A stretch of 64,000 nucleotides of DNA from TMED109 sp002171375. Lineage in GTDB: Bacteria; Pseudomonadota; Alphaproteobacteria; TMED109. Under the pieces are notes generated by a model that saw only the letters and a list, made by a program, of their open reading frames with translations, was not told the DNA's origin and did no database searches. Positions 9,106 through 17,170 of the stretch are shown here, piece after piece. Within the stretch, counting starts at the first letter, position 1. Every line of letters starts with the position of its first letter. Position numbers and translations under genes: made by a program. Location of the stretch: the NCBI GenBank assembly GCA_965657505.1, contig CBFHON010000001.1:62001-126000 (forward strand), in the 5' to 3' direction.

Positions 9106-10299
9106 ATGAAAGTTTCACGTATAGATACAATTAGGATTGAAGAATTTCCAAACTTACTTTTAGTAGAGATAAAAACAGATGAGGGATTAGTTGGATTAGG
9201 TGAAACTTTTTATGGTCCCGCTTCTGCAGAGGCACATATTCATGAAATAATTGCTCCATACCTCTTGGAAAAAAACCCTTTAAATATTGAATTGCATCAA
9301 AAAAATCTTATTGGATATACTGGTTTTGTTGGAGCATCAGCAGAAAGAAGAGGGTCTTCAGCTATAGACATTGCTTTATGGGATTTATGGGGACAAGAAA
9401 CTTCTCAGCCTATTTATAATTTATTAGGAGGAAAAGTTAGAGATAAAATCAGAGTATATAATACATGCGCTGGTTCACATTATATTAGAAAGTTACCAAC
9501 ACAAGGCACAAGTAATTTTGGTTTAGATAGTAGAGATAAATTTGAGGACTTAGATGCTTTTTTGAATAACCCTGTTGATTTAGCTTATTCTCTTTTAGAT
9601 TCGGGAATAGATGCTATGAAAATTTGGCCCTTTGACTTTGCCGCAGAGAAATCAAATGGCCACTATATTTCTGCTAAAGATATGAAAATAGCTCTTACAC
9701 CATTTGAGAAAATAAGAGAGAAATTAGGAGATAAAATTGATATTATGGCAGAATTACATTCTATGTGGAATAAACCACAAGCAATTAATATATGCAGGGA
9801 ATTAGAAAATTATAATCCTTTATGGATAGAGGATCCAGTTTTTATGGATCATTTATCAAGTCTAGAGGAAGTTTGCAATAATACTTCAGCTCCCATCGCT
9901 GTTGGAGAGACAAGGGGAGGAAGAGCAGATTATAGATCTTTATTAGAGCTTAATACACTTTCTCAGTTAATTATGGATATTTCGTGGGGGGGAGGAATTT
10001 CAGAAGCTAATAAAGTTTCTTCAATGGCAGAAATATGGCACTTACCTATTGCATTTCATGATTGTACAGGACCAATTACTTTGACCGCAAGTACGCACTT
10101 AGCATTAGCAAATACAAATTGTTACATTCAAGAAATAGTAAGATCTTTTTATCATGGTTGGTATGGAGATTTAGTAACTAATTTACCGCCTGTAGAAAAA
10201 GGGTTTATTACTGTTCCTAAAGGAAATGGTCTAGGTTTATCATTAAATAAAGATATATATAAAAGAAAAGATACTCATATCAAAACGAGTAAAAATTAA
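9106..10299 (+). CDS. Mandelate racemase/muconate lactonizing enzyme family (sugar-acid dehydratase-like)
   Basis: 397 residues of the enolase superfamily. The N-terminal capping domain (about 1-125) ends with IDIALWDLWGQ. The barrel shows the ordered metal ligands: an acidic residue in IMAELHS, E in LWIEDPV and E in AVGETRGG. MDISWGGG and a likely catalytic histidine in IAFHDCTGP follow, with KIWPFD on an earlier strand. This pattern is typical of acid-sugar dehydratases such as galactonate or fuconate dehydratase. With the SDR upstream and the FAH hydrolase downstream it could belong to a non-phosphorylative sugar-acid route, but this is inference. The 3' end overlaps the convergent PhyH gene by 4 bases. 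Confidence 0.87.
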   Translation: MKVSRIDTIRIEEFPNLLLVEIKTDEGLVGLGETFYGPASAEAHIHEIIAPYLLEKNPLNIELHQKNLIGYTGFVGASAERRGSSAIDIALWDLWGQETSQPIYNLLGGKVRDKIRVYNTCAGSHYIRKLPTQGTSNFGLDSRDKFEDLDAFLNNPVDLAYSLLDSGIDAMKIWPFDFAAEKSNGHYISAKDMKIALTPFEKIREKLGDKIDIMAELHSMWNKPQAINICRELENYNPLWIEDPVFMDHLSSLEEVCNNTSAPIAVGETRGGRADYRSLLELNTLSQLIMDISWGGGISEANKVSSMAEIWHLPIAFHDCTGPITLTASTHLALANTNCYIQEIVRSFYHGWYGDLVTNLPPVEKGFITVPKGNGLGLSLNKDIYKRKDTHIKTSKN

Positions 10300-11111
10300 T
10301 TCATTAAAATTTTATGATGTACTTCAGAAATAATTTTATGATGTTTAACAGCATCCGGGTCTAGGTCAAATTTAGGAGGAACTTCATGTATAAAATTTTT
10401 ATGTTCATCTATTCCTCTCACTAAAAGTGCTGAATCTTTATAATCTAATGCTTTCGTTTGTTTTACCTCTGGTGTTGTATATCTTATAGCAATACCAATT
10501 CTTCTATCCTTAGTAGTATTTATTTTTGATGAATGCGCTAATTTTACATGGTGTAATGAAATCTCACCTGCATTTAATGGCATCGCAACTGAATCATGGT
10601 TAGATAGTTTGATATCTAATTCTTGGCCACGGCTGAGTAAATTATTTTTATTAAAAGTTTCAGTATGATTTAAATTATTCCATTTATGGCTTTTAGGAAT
10701 TACTTCCATAGGTCCAGTCTTAATGTTTGCATCTGAAAGTGCTAACCAGGCTGTAACTACGTCATCTGGCTCGAGACCCCAATATCCTGAATCTTGATGC
10801 CATGAAACGAAAGCGTTATCATTTGCTTCTTTAATAAAAAAATTAGAGCTCCAGCATAATATATTAGGACCTAAAACATCTTCAATTACATCTAAAATAT
10901 TTTTATTATTAACTATTTCATTGACCCATTTAAATAATAAATGAGCTTTGTGTCTATCATTTCCAGAAATAGTTTTTCCTTTAGACTTTTCATATTCTTC
11001 TAAATTATTTCTATACGACAACACTCTTTCTTCTGACAATATCTTAATAGGAAATAAAAAACCATTTTCCTTAAAAAATGTTTTCTGATCATTATTTAAA
11101 ATTTTTGTCAT
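10296..11111 (-). CDS. Phytanoyl-CoA dioxygenase (PhyH) family oxygenase
   Basis: 271 residues. This Fe(II)/2-oxoglutarate oxygenase family shows the facial triad as HQDSGYWG (HxD, about residues 125-127) and HHVKLAHSS (distal His near residue 193). The 2-oxoglutarate arginine is probably in RRIGIAIRY. VVTAWLALSDA and GPMEVIPKSHKW are family hallmarks. Members hydroxylate CoA esters, fatty acids, ectoine precursors or phosphonates, so the substrate is not predictable. It follows the PanB-like gene on the same strand with an 11-base gap and is probably co-transcribed with it. Confidence 0.87.
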   Translation of the reverse strand: MTKILNNDQKTFFKENGFLFPIKILSEERVLSYRNNLEEYEKSKGKTISGNDRHKAHLLFKWVNEIVNNKNILDVIEDVLGPNILCWSSNFFIKEANDNAFVSWHQDSGYWGLEPDDVVTAWLALSDANIKTGPMEVIPKSHKWNNLNHTETFNKNNLLSRGQELDIKLSNHDSVAMPLNAGEISLHHVKLAHSSKINTTKDRRIGIAIRYTTPEVKQTKALDYKDSALLVRGIDEHKNFIHEVPPKFDLDPDAVKHHKIISEVHHKILMN

Positions 11112-11122
11112 TTTTATTATCT

Positions 11123-12016
11123 TTATTTAATTTTATTTAAAAAATCTTCTATTAAACCTTTAGGAGTTGATATTATATGTTCTTCTTTAGGGAATTCTCC
11201 TGATTGTACTTCTCTAATAAATTGTTTAAAACCGTCAACTCTCTCAGACTGCATTTTTTTCTTAAGTTCATATAAATTTTTATATTGTTTAGAGTGTCTT
11301 ACATATGGAGGGCCATTATTACCTAATATATCATCTGCAAAAAGAAATTGGATATCTCCTCCTTTACCTGCTCCAATTGAAGATGTTAAAAGAGAAGTTC
11401 TTTTAGTAATTTCTATTAAAAGGTCCTCTGGAATAACCTCAACTTCTACAGCGTAAGCACCTGCATTTTCAAAGATTTTAATTTGGTTATAGATCCAAAT
11501 TGCTTCATCTAAGTTTTTTCCAACAGCTTTTAAGCCTCCTGTCCAAGTACTTCTTCTTGGAACTAAGCCAGCATGACCTTGAACGGGAATACCAGCTTTT
11601 GTTGCAGCTTCAATAAACTCTGGACTCCATTGCGTCATAACAGCATCTGCCCCTATTTCCATAGCTTTATAGCCTAGTTTCACCGCTTCATCTTTTGTTG
11701 CAGCAGCTATTAGTGGACAAGAAAATGCCATAAAAGTGTTTGGAGCAGCATTTCTTATAGCTATGGCTAGTTCAGGATTTTTTGGATCAAACCTTACCTT
11801 CATCGTATCTATGCCTGCTTCTTCAGCCGCCGCAGCTTCTTCGATAGAAAAAGGTACAGTTTCTGTTAAGGTTTTTTTTCCTTTTTGATCTCTTAGGTCT
11901 TTAACTGTATAGTTACGAGTTCCATAAGCACCCCCAACAGTCATAATTCTTTTTAGGCCTTTTTTATTCGCATCTCTTGAAGGTATGCTACCATCACCAG
12001 TTGCATGACTTGCCAT
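11123..12016 (-). CDS. PanB-like protein with altered metal-site residues
   Basis: 297 residues; AAGGAG 6 bases before the ATG fixes the start. The fold matches ketopantoate hydroxymethyltransferase: GHAGLVPRR, GGLKAVGK, VEVEVIPEDL and SSIGAGKGGDIQFLFADDILG all align with PanB. The catalytic glutamate of the VECVP motif is kept (VEVIP). The three Mg2+ ligands of E. coli PanB (D45, D84, E114) fall on FDPK, AFSCPL and MTQWSP, so they look substituted. There is also an extra N-terminal stretch of about 30 residues. I infer a PanB paralogue with a different aldol-type reaction rather than pantothenate synthesis. It clusters with catabolic genes and no panC is present. Confidence 0.8.
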   Translation of the reverse strand: MASHATGDGSIPSRDANKKGLKRIMTVGGAYGTRNYTVKDLRDQKGKKTLTETVPFSIEEAAAAEEAGIDTMKVRFDPKNPELAIAIRNAAPNTFMAFSCPLIAAATKDEAVKLGYKAMEIGADAVMTQWSPEFIEAATKAGIPVQGHAGLVPRRSTWTGGLKAVGKNLDEAIWIYNQIKIFENAGAYAVEVEVIPEDLLIEITKRTSLLTSSIGAGKGGDIQFLFADDILGNNGPPYVRHSKQYKNLYELKKKMQSERVDGFKQFIREVQSGEFPKEEHIISTPKGLIEDFLNKIK

Positions 12017-12036
12017 GATTATTTCTCCTTATTTAA

Positions 12037-12189
12037 TTAGTCAGAAATAACTTCTTTAACATCGTCAACAGTTTCTTTTGCTGTATCTTTTGTCCATTCA
12101 TATGCATCATTAGCATTTTGTTTTATCCTATCATAAGTTGCGCAAGAACTTATAAAAATTAAACTGAGTAATATAATTAAAAATTTCAT
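12037..12189 (-). CDS. Small lipoprotein (50 aa), entericidin-like in layout
   Basis: A short gene: ATG at 12189 with AAGGAA 6 bases upstream, TAA at 12037-12039. The 50-residue product starts MKFLIILLSLIFISSC, a signal peptide ending in a lipobox-like FISSC, so Cys16 would be lipidated. The mature part (about 34 residues) is one charged amphipathic stretch rich in Asp, Lys, Glu and Thr, similar in layout to entericidin and other tiny envelope lipoproteins. It lies 20 bases upstream of the PanB-like gene on the same strand. Function unknown. Confidence 0.72.
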   Translation of the reverse strand: MKFLIILLSLIFISSCATYDRIKQNANDAYEWTKDTAKETVDDVKEVISD

Positions 12190-12323
12190 TTTATTTCCTT
12201 ATAAATAATAGTTCTGTTTAGCGTATAGTAAGGATAATTTTTGAGCATGTATAGAGTTTAAATATAATTATTATAAAATATAAAAACATATTATACTGAT
12301 ATTTATTATTAGAGGTATTTTTT

Positions 12324-13133
12324 ATGAAAACAATTAGAAGAATAATTTTAAATAATGATAAAAAAGTTTTATATGGAAATGATGGTATTTATACTGAATT
12401 AAATAATATATCGTCAAAATATAAATTTTTACCTCCTGTTGAGCCAAGTATTATTGTATGTGTTCATTTAAATTATAGAAGTAGATTAGATGAACTTCAG
12501 AGAGTTCAGCCAGAAGCTCCTACATATTTTCTTAAACCCGTTTCCTGTATTAATAGTCATTTAGGTGAAATTGTTCGTCCACTAGGATGTAAATTTTTAA
12601 ATTATGAAGGAGAAATAGCTTTAGTGGTTGGTAAAACAGCTAAAAATATAGATTTTAAAAAAGCAGGTGAATATATTTTAGGATATACAATAGCTAATGA
12701 TTTTGGTTTACATGATTTTAGAGATACTGACGAAAATAGTATGGTAAGGGTTAAAGGAACAGATACATTGGGACCTATTGGACCAGATTTAGTAATGGAC
12801 TGGGATTATAGGAATAAGTCTATTAAAACTTATGTAAATGGAAATATTGTTCAAGAATCTAATACAAATAATATGATATGGTCACCCGAATATTTATTAA
12901 CTGATCTATCACGCTCAATTACATTTAAGAAGGGAGACATTATATTGACTGGTACTCCGGCAAATTCAAGACCGGTAAAACCTGGTTCAATAGTTAAGGT
13001 GGAAGTAGAAAACCTAGGTGTATTGGAGAATACTATAGTAGAAGGGATATCATCCTTATCAAGAGGTGTTGGAGCTATTCCTAAAGATTCTAAGCATATT
13101 AGATCTATTTCACTTGGTTCTGATAGCAAATAA
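12324..13133 (+). CDS. Fumarylacetoacetate hydrolase (FAH) family protein
   Basis: 269 residues. The metal site of FAH enzymes is visible: NYEGEIALVVGK (ExE, about residues 93-104) and, further on, the aspartate in ANDFGLHDF. DTLGPIGPDLV, ILTGTPANSRPVKPGSIVKVEVENLG are standard family motifs. Members hydrolyse C-C bonds of diketo acids or decarboxylate or isomerise them (HpaG type, diketo-deoxy-sugar-acid hydrolases). It is followed after 29 bases by a hydratase of the related MhpD fold. The pair therefore probably handles a 2-oxo acid from aromatic meta-cleavage or sugar-acid breakdown. AGAGG lies before the start. Confidence 0.88.
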   Translation: MKTIRRIILNNDKKVLYGNDGIYTELNNISSKYKFLPPVEPSIIVCVHLNYRSRLDELQRVQPEAPTYFLKPVSCINSHLGEIVRPLGCKFLNYEGEIALVVGKTAKNIDFKKAGEYILGYTIANDFGLHDFRDTDENSMVRVKGTDTLGPIGPDLVMDWDYRNKSIKTYVNGNIVQESNTNNMIWSPEYLLTDLSRSITFKKGDIILTGTPANSRPVKPGSIVKVEVENLGVLENTIVEGISSLSRGVGAIPKDSKHIRSISLGSDSK

Positions 13134-13162
13134 TTAATATATAGGAGGCTAAATTTTAAAAA

Positions 13163-13927
13163 ATGGTTGATAATAAATATATTGAAGCATGGAATAAAAG
13201 AATTACTCATAAAAATTTGTATGACTTAAAAATTCCGCAAAATAAAGAGGAAGCATATAAAATTCAGGGAGAATATGAAAAAGTTAGTAATAGTGATTTA
13301 TTTGGATGGAAAATTGCTGCAACAAGCCTAGATGGACAAAAGCATATTGGAGTAAATGGTCCAATTGCAGGTAGGTTATTGAAAGAAAGATATAATAAAT
13401 CAGGAGCATCAATTTCATTACAACAAAATATCATGAAGAAAGTTGAGGCTGAATTTGCATTTAAACTTTTAAATGATATTCAGCCTAGGCTTGAAAAATA
13501 CTCTAAAGATGAAGTTTTAGAAAGCTTAGACTGTGTGGTTCCAGCTATTGAAATTCCTGATTCAAGATTTTTAAATTTTGATAAAGTGGGAGGTAATCTA
13601 ATAATTGCAGATAATGCCTGTGCGGGTGATTTTATATTGAGTGATAATCTTTTTTCTGACTTTAAAAATATTGATTTTAAAAACTTTAAAGTTAACTGTT
13701 ATAAAAATAATGAATTAGCTGAAAGTGGAATAGGAAGTAATGTTTTGGGAGATCCACTCATAGCATTAACATGGATTATAAATGAACTAAGTTCACTAAA
13801 TATTACTTGTAAAAAACAACAAATAATTATGACAGGAACTTGTATTAAACCTTTAACAGTTCAGGCAGGTGATAATATAGTGATGGATTTTTGTGAGCTC
13901 GGTAGAGTAGATTGTCATCTTAATTAA
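13163..13927 (+). CDS. 2-keto-4-pentenoate hydratase family protein (MhpD-like)
   Basis: 254 residues. The sequence shows KKVEAEFAFKL (ExE metal ligands, about residues 93-103), VPAIEIPDSRF, NACAGDFILSD, GDPLIALTWIINEL and the closing MTGTCIKPLTVQAGD, all typical of MhpD/4-oxalocrotonate decarboxylase proteins. These hydrate 2-oxopent-4-enoate or decarboxylate oxalocrotonate in the lower aromatic meta-cleavage route. Neighbouring FAH hydrolase supports a 2-oxo acid substrate. No extradiol dioxygenase is obvious nearby other than the generic VOC protein at 8592. The end overlaps the convergent epimerase gene by 4 bases. Confidence 0.86.
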   Translation: MVDNKYIEAWNKRITHKNLYDLKIPQNKEEAYKIQGEYEKVSNSDLFGWKIAATSLDGQKHIGVNGPIAGRLLKERYNKSGASISLQQNIMKKVEAEFAFKLLNDIQPRLEKYSKDEVLESLDCVVPAIEIPDSRFLNFDKVGGNLIIADNACAGDFILSDNLFSDFKNIDFKNFKVNCYKNNELAESGIGSNVLGDPLIALTWIINELSSLNITCKKQQIIMTGTCIKPLTVQAGDNIVMDFCELGRVDCHLN

Positions 13928-14859
13928 ATTTGTGAGAGCCAATCTTTTACTAATTTTTTAATTGAATACTTTATCTTAAAATTAGTATCTTTTTCTAATC
14001 TTTGCCAATTCATAATTGGATAAGTGGTCCCTATATTTTCAGTAATTAATAAATTTTTATTTTTATAAAATTTGTTAAATTCATTTAGTAATTTTAACGC
14101 GTCAGTTCTTATAGAAGCACAATTATAAATATTTTTTAATTTAATTTTGCTATCAATCATATTAATAACTATTTCTGAAGCATCTTTTATATATATTACA
14201 TCTAAAGGCGTTGAAGGTAACGATAATTTATATTTAATATTTGGTTGGCTAATAGCATTAGCCATATCAGATATTCCGGCAGCTACTCCTCTATAATTTA
14301 AACCTGGTCCTATAATTATAGGAAACCTAATAGCACTAATATCCATTTTATAATTTTTAATATAGTAATTAGCTACTTGCTCAGCCATTACTTTAGTTAG
14401 ACCATATTTAGTTGAGGGATTTAGTATAGAAGTTTCTTTTACTGATTCTTGTAAATAGGTGCTTTCCTCTCCAAAAACTACTGTAGAACTGGCCCATATT
14501 ATTTTAGTGTTTTTACTTTTTAGGTTATCTAATAAATTTGCAAAACCAGTTACATTTATATTTAATGCTTTATTGAAATCTTCATTTGCAGCTTTTAATA
14601 GTCCGTTACCATTTCCCCCAAATGCAGCTAAATGTATGATATAATCCCATTCTTCTTCTTTTAATGCTTTGCGCATTTTATTTTTTTCAAGAGTACTACA
14701 TTTAAAATAATGTTGAATTTTATAATTTTTAAGGTTTTTTTTATCTAAAAATATATCTAAAATAGAAACATTGTATGTTTGTAAATTTAATGCTTTCAGT
14801 ATTCCTTGTCCTAGAAAACCATTACCACCAATGATTAATATATTTTTTTTTGCTAACAT
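13924..14859 (-). CDS. NAD-dependent epimerase/dehydratase family protein
   Basis: 311 residues of the extended SDR type. The N-terminal NAD-binding motif is IIGGNGFLGQGI (about residues 9-20), with IIHLAAFGGNGNG, WASSTVVFGE and the catalytic YGLTKVMAEQ (YxxxK). The C-terminal half is the substrate domain, with RFPIIIGPG. Homologues include nucleotide-sugar epimerases and sugar-acid dehydrogenases such as uronate or erythronate dehydrogenase (DenD type). Its position beside FAH, hydratase and enolase-type genes favours a catabolic sugar-acid role, but this is inference. No strong Shine-Dalgarno sequence is seen. Confidence 0.85.
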   Translation of the reverse strand: MLAKKNILIIGGNGFLGQGILKALNLQTYNVSILDIFLDKKNLKNYKIQHYFKCSTLEKNKMRKALKEEEWDYIIHLAAFGGNGNGLLKAANEDFNKALNINVTGFANLLDNLKSKNTKIIWASSTVVFGEESTYLQESVKETSILNPSTKYGLTKVMAEQVANYYIKNYKMDISAIRFPIIIGPGLNYRGVAAGISDMANAISQPNIKYKLSLPSTPLDVIYIKDASEIVINMIDSKIKLKNIYNCASIRTDALKLLNEFNKFYKNKNLLITENIGTTYPIMNWQRLEKDTNFKIKYSIKKLVKDWLSQI

Positions 14860-14907
14860 AATTTTTATAAAACCATTTATTTATATAAATTTAATCTTAT
14901 GTGTTAT

Positions 14908-14919
14908 TATTACGTAATA
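14908..14919. promoter_or_regulatory. Perfect 12-bp palindrome TATTACGTAATA
   Basis: It lies in the 123-base divergent spacer between the epimerase and the fatty-acid-hydroxylase-family gene. The same TATTAC/GTAATA half-site recurs upstream of the two TetR genes near 59.6 and 60.4 kb. A possible operator; chance cannot be excluded in this base composition. Confidence 0.35.
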
Positions 14920-14982
14920 TATGTATAATTTATATATTATTTCATTTATTATTATAGATTAATATATTATTTGGAGGTTTTA

Positions 14983-15708
14983 ATGGAGTTAAAAGATATT
15001 AAACCAGATGAAAAATTAATTAAATTTAGAAAGACTTATAGAGAACAGATTGATGGATGGTATAATGGTTCATTACATGTAGCTATTATTTACTCAATTG
15101 GTGGTTTGTTAATGTTTCATTATGTAAATAATATTAATAATATAATAGCTTGGGAGCTAATTATAATTCCAGTTACATTTATTATATGTAATATTTTTGA
15201 ATGGGCTTTACATAAACATGTAATGCATAAACCGCAGAATTTTCCAGGTGCTAGAGCTATATATTCTAGGCATACGCAACAGCATCATCAATTCTTTAGT
15301 AAAGATGAAATGCGCTTTGCCGGTTCGCATGATTGGAGAGTAACATTCTTTCCTCCTTATGCCCTAATAGTATTTACTTTAATCTCTATTCCTGGGTTGC
15401 TAATATTATCTTGGTTATTTACTCCTAATACTGGGTGGCTTTTTATAATAACAACTACTTCAATGTATCTTATTTATGAATCAATGCATTTTTGTTGCCA
15501 TGTAGGAGATAATTTTTTATTAAGAAATTTACCCTTTGTAAATACTCTAAGGCGTCATCACGCTGCCCATCATGACCAAGGAGTCATGACAAAAATAAAT
15601 ATGAATTTAACTTTTCCTATAGCTGATTGGTTGTTTAAAACATCTGATCTTGATAGAAGTTTACTAGGCCATCTGTTAAATGGTTATAGTGAAAAACATA
15701 AGAGGTAA
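14983..15708 (+). CDS. Sterol desaturase/fatty acid hydroxylase superfamily membrane protein
   Basis: 241 residues from the ATG at 14983. An upstream TTG in frame is rejected because it overlaps the GGAGG ribosome binding site (14973-14977), which lies 5 bases before the ATG. The product has several membrane segments (about residues 30-75 and 125-165) and di-iron histidine boxes: HKHVMH, HTQQHH and HHAAHH, with a further EXXHFCCH. This is the usual eight-histidine layout of the family, which hydroxylates or desaturates lipids, sterols or carotenoids. Substrate unknown. It is followed by a small membrane protein and a crotonase in the same direction. Confidence 0.86.
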   Translation: MELKDIKPDEKLIKFRKTYREQIDGWYNGSLHVAIIYSIGGLLMFHYVNNINNIIAWELIIIPVTFIICNIFEWALHKHVMHKPQNFPGARAIYSRHTQQHHQFFSKDEMRFAGSHDWRVTFFPPYALIVFTLISIPGLLILSWLFTPNTGWLFIITTTSMYLIYESMHFCCHVGDNFLLRNLPFVNTLRRHHAAHHDQGVMTKINMNLTFPIADWLFKTSDLDRSLLGHLLNGYSEKHKR

Positions 15709-15712
15709 AATT

Positions 15713-15967
15713 ATGCCAACAAAATATAAAATTATTTTAACTGCTTTAGTTATTATAGTAGGTTTTGTAACTATTATTATTCAAAACCCAGATTTATCAA
15801 GAGTGGCTTTTTTATATGATTATTACTTATTACCTACTTCATTATTAATTAAAAAATATGCAAGTGTAATAGTTATAGTATTAGTTCAATTTTTGATGAT
15901 ATTAGGTTTATGGATATTTCCTGAGGCAAAGGGTAAAATATCTATAAAGGATATAAAAAGTGAGTAA
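15713..15967 (+). CDS. Small membrane protein, unknown function
   Basis: 84 residues starting at the ATG at 15713; AGAGG 7 bases upstream supports this start over an earlier in-frame GTG that lies inside the previous gene. Two hydrophobic segments (about residues 7-22 and 47-68) suggest a two-pass inner membrane protein. No family was recognised. It begins 4 bases after the hydroxylase stop and overlaps the next crotonase gene by 8 bases, so all three are probably translated from one message. Confidence 0.68.
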   Translation: MPTKYKIILTALVIIVGFVTIIIQNPDLSRVAFLYDYYLLPTSLLIKKYASVIVIVLVQFLMILGLWIFPEAKGKISIKDIKSE

Positions 15968-16685
15968 CGTTTTTGTTTCCAAAGAAATATTAGAATCAGA
16001 TATTCTTTCCGTTACTATAAAAAATCATAATAAAAGGAATGCATTATCAGATGGTATTAAATTAGAACTCGAAAATATTGCTCTTGAATTAAGAGATAAG
16101 ACTGAAATAAAAGCTGTTATACTATCTGGAGAAAAAGGAAATTTTTGTTCTGGTAATGATATTAAAGAAAAGAATGCGTTTGGCGATGGACTAGATTTAG
16201 AGGCAGCTCGTCAGAAAAATCGTCTAGGACTAAGAATGTGTGATGCATGGACAAATATTCCTCAGATTTCTGTAGCCTCTATAGAAGGGGCATGTATAGG
16301 AGGAGGAGTTTCATTAGCATTAGCATGTGATTTCAGATTTTGTGGGCCTGAATCATATTTTTATGTTCCCGAGATCGAATTAGGCTTCACATATGCTTGG
16401 GGAACAATTCCAAAATTAGTTTCTCTTGTAGGTCCTTCCAAAGCTAAATTAATGACTATTGCATGTAAAAAAATAAACGCGAAATCTTTAATAGATTGGG
16501 GTTTATGTGAAAAAATTTCAGATACCCCATTAAATGCATCCAAAGAGTTTTTAAAAAATATTGTGTTAAAGCCATTAGTAGCTCAGCAAATGGTAAAAGA
16601 GTCAATTAATAGACTTACAAATGTTAATCAAATATCTATTTTGGAGCAAGACCAAGTTCTGTTAACTCGGAAGTTTAAAGAGTAG
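15960..16685 (+). CDS. Enoyl-CoA hydratase/isomerase family protein
   Basis: 241 residues from a GTG at 15960 that overlaps the upstream stop region by 8 bases, a sign of translational coupling. Crotonase motifs are NFCSGNDIKEK (oxyanion hole, about residues 60-70), EGACIGGGVSLALACDFRF and PEIELGFTYAWGTIP. The second catalytic glutamate (PEIEL) is kept. The first falls on serine in GGGVSLAL, so an isomerase-like or other crotonase reaction is more likely than simple hydration. Substrate unknown. Confidence 0.85.
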   Translation: MSNVFVSKEILESDILSVTIKNHNKRNALSDGIKLELENIALELRDKTEIKAVILSGEKGNFCSGNDIKEKNAFGDGLDLEAARQKNRLGLRMCDAWTNIPQISVASIEGACIGGGVSLALACDFRFCGPESYFYVPEIELGFTYAWGTIPKLVSLVGPSKAKLMTIACKKINAKSLIDWGLCEKISDTPLNASKEFLKNIVLKPLVAQQMVKESINRLTNVNQISILEQDQVLLTRKFKE

Positions 16686-16707
16686 TATATAATTATTTAG
16701 TATTAAT

Positions 16708-16736
16708 TTGCCAGCAATGTAATATTAATGTATGTT
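16708..16736 (+). promoter_or_regulatory. Putative sigma-70-type promoter of the cold-shock gene
   Basis: TTGCCA (16708-16713), a 17-base spacer and TATGTT (16731-16736). It would start transcription close to 16743, at the foot of the first hairpin of the leader. Confidence 0.45.
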
Positions 16737-16741
16737 CTTAC

Positions 16742-16900
16742 AGCGGATTTTTAGTAGGTCAACTGGAGGCCAAACCGCTCTGTATTTATACAGTTTTTTT
16801 GAAGAAAACTACTATTTGTAGTTATTTATGGAGTTTTACGCCAGTCGAATGTATGAATTTACAATTTTGATCTCCTAAATTATAAGATAAGGAAAAAGAT
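16742..16900 (+). promoter_or_regulatory. Long structured 5' leader of the cold-shock gene, with an attenuator-like hairpin
   Basis: Roughly 158 bases separate the predicted start from the csp ATG. Structures visible by eye: (1) AGCGG (16742-16746) pairs with CCGCT (16775-16779), extended by TTT/AAA and an inner GGTC/GGCC stem. (2) CTGTA-TTTA-TACAG (16780-16793) is followed at once by seven Ts (16794-16800), like an intrinsic terminator. (3) AACTAC/GTAGTT hairpin at 16807-16823. (4) ATTTA-bulge-GGAG (16824-16833) pairs with CTCCTAAAT (16872-16880). The E. coli cspA leader is of similar length and acts as a temperature-sensing RNA. A comparable role, or a short independent RNA ending near 16800, is inferred. 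Confidence 0.5.
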
Positions 16901-17110
16901 ATGCCTGTAGGTATTGTTAAGTGGTTTAACCCTAAAAAAGGTTATGGTTTTATTAGTCCAGAAGATGGTGATAAAGATGCATTTGTGCATATTACTGCCG
17001 TTCAAGGTGCAGGACTAGATACTCTTAATGAGGGAGACAAAGTAGAATATGAATTAGTAGAAGGCCAAAATGGTAAAGCTTCTGCAGATAATTTAAAAAT
17101 TGTTAGTTAA
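16901..17110 (+). CDS. csp: Cold shock protein (CspA family)
   Basis: 69 residues, a single cold-shock domain. RNP1 is KGYGFISP and RNP2 is DAFVHITAV, preceded by GIVKWFNPKKG, all intact. CspA-family proteins bind single-stranded RNA and DNA and melt secondary structure, in cold shock or as general RNA chaperones. AAGGA lies 7 bases before the ATG. The gene has its own long leader and a strong downstream terminator, so it is probably a single-gene unit. Confidence 0.96.
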   Translation: MPVGIVKWFNPKKGYGFISPEDGDKDAFVHITAVQGAGLDTLNEGDKVEYELVEGQNGKASADNLKIVS

Positions 17111-17130
17111 TTAATAATTTATTCTATTAT

Positions 17131-17170
17131 AATTTCAGGGTTATATTATGTAATCCTGAAATTATTTTTT
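17131..17170. terminator. Intrinsic terminator after csp, shared with the convergent EamA gene
   Basis: AATTTCAGG (17131-17139) pairs with CCTGAAATT (17155-17163), continued inward by GTTA/TAAT, for about 13 pairs. It is followed by a run of Ts (17165-17170) on the + strand. The EamA stop codon (17162-17164) lies inside the structure, so it may serve both genes. Confidence 0.8.

Noticed and set aside
10035..10053. TGGCAC followed by TTGC, a possible second sigma-54 promoter
   Set aside because: The GG to GC spacing is 12 instead of 10 and it lies inside the enolase-superfamily coding region.
12284..12296. TATACT-like -10 box upstream of the FAH-family gene
   Set aside because: No convincing -35 partner at the right distance; in DNA this A+T-rich such boxes are common by chance.
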